A stretch of 64,000 nt of DNA from positions 1-64,000 of the forward strand of contig CAJQUW010004594.1 in the NCBI GenBank assembly GCA_907163375.1, given 5' to 3'. The notes below the pieces were generated by a model. That model saw nothing but the letters and a program-made list of their open reading frames with translations, had not been told where the DNA came from and did no database searches. The translations under genes and the position numbers were made by a program. This DNA comes from Prostheceraeus crozeri. Taxonomy: Eukaryota > Platyhelminthes > Polycladida > Euryleptidae. Of this stretch, positions 61,565-64,000 are shown one piece after another. Position 1 is the first letter of the stretch; the number at the start of each line of letters is the position of its first letter.

Positions 61565-64000
61565 GCACCGCCAGAGTAGAAGAAATTGAGCTAACGTACT
61601 ATGTAATGACCAAATCTCTTCGGCAAACTTAATAAGTCCAACCCATCAAACAATTGAACAACTAGCAGAAGCGTTTGATTTAAAGGAATCTATTTAGTGT
61701 TTAGACATTGGCCTCCAGCTATTCCCTATTCCAAACTGTTTCCAATCATCTTCTGCTAGATGCTGGTTTAAGACTCTGTTAATAATGCTCTGATGATTGA
61801 CACCAAGCGAAGAGAATTTCGAAAAATCTTCTAACATGCTATAATTAAAAACAACTATAAATGTTTGAACAATTTCAAAGCATTTAAGACAACTTCTTCT
61901 AAGATTATTCACATTGCTGGGTGAAATGTTTGTGAAAAAAGATGCCTAAACATTATAATTAACCGATCAGATTGAATACGGATGTATTAGAAAATGTAGA
62001 GCTTAAATGTACTTACGTTACTACTCACAAGATGAAGTGCAAAATATTCCCATTACAATTTTTCCCTGTAAAATCTATTTTACTATGAAGATTCTAATAT
62101 TACCAAACTGCAAACATTTACTTTGATCTGTATTGTCCTACGTGTAGTCCCCTAGTTCCCATAAAAGACGACTATTTCCAATCTGCTTTGCCAGTATATT
62201 GATTTCAAACTATCTACTGCTTATCAGAAATTCATTCACTAATGTGTTTAATTTATATATTGCACGTGTGTACCGTATGTGTAGCAATGACCTCATGTGA
62301 TTAAAAATATTTCACAGCAAAACAAAATTTTGAATCGTTGCCAAGCTTAGGCCTACTTCATGTTCCGATCAATTATTACAAGATATCACTGCACATCTAA
62401 TTAGGAAGTCCAATAAAGATCTGTTTAAATAATTATTTGTAGCACTTTACTTTATTTTACATGCACACCGTTTGTTATTTTTAAGTTAGCTTCTCGTCAG
62501 GTCCATGACGAACTCTTATTTTAGTTCTTAAATGGTAAAATAGAATCGACTATAAGTTTTAATTTATTTCCCATCCCGTCTTAAGTTGGATCGGCTAGCC
62601 TTTATTCGCATTTCAGTCCCTACTATGTACTGGAATAGGCTACTCTATGTAGTTAGTATTAATTTGTATTCATTCGCTCATGACTTTTAGTTACTTAATT
62701 ATTTACAAGATTCTCCACTGGGGTAGTTGTTTAACTTTGGTATCTTCCGTTTTCTGGATCGTTCAATTTTTTGATCGTGTCGTGTCTTAATTCGGTTGTT
62801 CATGTCACGTGTATCAATGAAACATGTTTGCGGGGCATATAAGTACCAGTGTCGTCAGAGACAACTTTGCAAGCCACTAACTTAACCTCTTGAGCCCTGA
62901 TGACGTGCCGTGCACGTTGACTCTGTATTATGTCAGTTATGAGCGAAGAATTGTACATAACCAATCAATTATACCAACTGTTTTCATGAATTAACCTAAA
63001 CCTAAGGAATTATGACTTGAGAAAAGAATAAAGAAAAATCTGCCAGATGAATCCTCTCTCCATCTTTGTACATTAGATGTTACGACATACTCGTGTCGAC
63101 TTAAAAGATAAAATGAAATGAATGTTTCCTGCAGTTGCTGTTTCAACATAATTCCAATTGCGGTTATGGTATGTTCGACTTTATGCTGGGACAAATTATA
63201 AGTATATTTTAGACTACTTTATTTTGTGCTCAACGAGTAGTAGGCATTTTCAGGAGATACATGTATTCCCAAATTTTCGCGGAGCTTACTGTCTTTATGA
63301 CATTCCATTGTCTTTACTTGCGGTCTTTACCGAAGACACAGGCTCAAATTTGGTTCAATCAATTGATTGTCATCGGGTCCTTACTTCAATCAATTAATTA
63401 CCAATTTCTAAATCTTCGATATCTGTAGCTTGTAGCCTCTAGACATATATATAAACTAACATGTAGCTCGATTTACCCCATTAACTAATCAATTAGGAAT
63501 CTCACATGCTTCAACGAAGTTCTTTTCAAATCGAGGCACTTTTCATTCAATCGTGGTAAAAATCTACAGATAAGCTAGCATGTTAGACAAAATCGATGAA
63601 GTTATAAGTTATTTTATGGTACTGGTTTTGTATAGCACTGGACTCAAAATAAGCTTGTGAAAGTCATTTCGATTCATGTGATTTATCAATGCAGTTGTGA
63701 GCGTGGAAGGAAATCCCGTGCGCTACATGTAGTTGGATGACAAAACAACAAATAGCAAATTCATTAAAAATCAATAGCATTTTATTAGCTCGGATTAATT
63801 GGCACATGCTATACCTGATTACTTTTCATGTCCTCTTGACATACTTTAGTGCAATTTTATTCTGATGTAGGCATAGAGGTGGATAATAGTACACTAGAAT
63901 GGAAGTTTGATATCTTGCCTATGTGCAATGATGGCACATGGAAAAATCTATGGCTTGTAGATCAGATTCGATCTAAAACATTATATCATAGTCAAACTAT
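61565..64000. other. host DNA without recognisable gene
   Basis: AT-rich sequence with only short, unconvincing open frames on both strands. Near 62,835 a CATATAAGTACC word follows a GC-richer stretch and resembles a TATA box. No transcript or exon pattern supports it. I see no RNA gene or clear repeat. Confidence 0.45.

Noticed and set aside
62460-62960. Possible solo LTR or promoter (CATATAAGTACC near 62,835)
   Set aside because: No matching terminal repeat, target duplication or adjacent element could be found in the window.

Overview
The window looks like a piece of an invertebrate animal chromosome. The signs are spliced host exons with GT-AG introns, a long satellite array, LINE, piggyBac and hAT remnants, and a Polinton. 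I cannot name the phylum. Many statements below rest on reading conserved motifs by eye, because no search was run.

Layout. (1) About 1-33,670 is a tandem array of a 34-bp monomer with higher-order structure. Three stretches interrupt it: a T-rich one (13,754-15,218), a C-rich one (20,292-23,481) and an AT-rich non-repetitive one (25,867-26,373). Some parts of the array are very regular. Others are full of single-base indels, as in unpolished long-read consensus. (2) About 33,672-35,115 is a decayed non-LTR retrotransposon (LINE) on the minus strand. (3) 35,224-35,585 and 37,711-37,840 are the last two coding exons of an ABCC/MRP-type ABC transporter on the plus strand. The intron between them holds a ~118-bp tandem repeat with tRNA-promoter-like boxes. 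(4) 38,744-57,152 is an 18.4-kb Polinton (Maverick) with ~0.7-kb terminal inverted repeats and an exact 6-bp target duplication. (5) 57,159-64,000 is host DNA with a piggyBac remnant and a 1.7-kb non-autonomous hAT element (59,419-61,135) that contains a second inverted-repeat element.

The Polinton is treated here as a fossil. Its left half reads mostly on the minus strand: packaging ATPase, penton-like minor capsid protein, an unknown protein, protein-primed DNA polymerase B, a second membrane-anchored P-loop ATPase and a zinc-finger protein. Its right half reads mostly on the plus strand: fibre-like coiled-coil protein, major capsid protein, a glycine-rich hydrophobic protein and a PLA2-like/integrase region. 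An adenain-like protease lies on the minus strand near the right end. Parts for replication, integration, maturation, packaging and shell are all recognisable. Several genes are open; about five breaks are spread over the others. The outer TIRs differ by roughly 3%, which suggests a fairly young insertion.

The two most interesting signals are these. First, tiny palindromic inserts (stems with TTC/GAA loops, 28 bp in the clearest cases) are scattered through the Polinton. Filled and empty sites can be compared between its two TIRs, and copies are translated inside unrelated proteins. Second, each satellite monomer carries a branch-point-like CTGAC, a pyrimidine tract, and an AG acceptor directly joined to a GTAAG or GCAAG donor, in the same orientation as the ABC transporter gene downstream.
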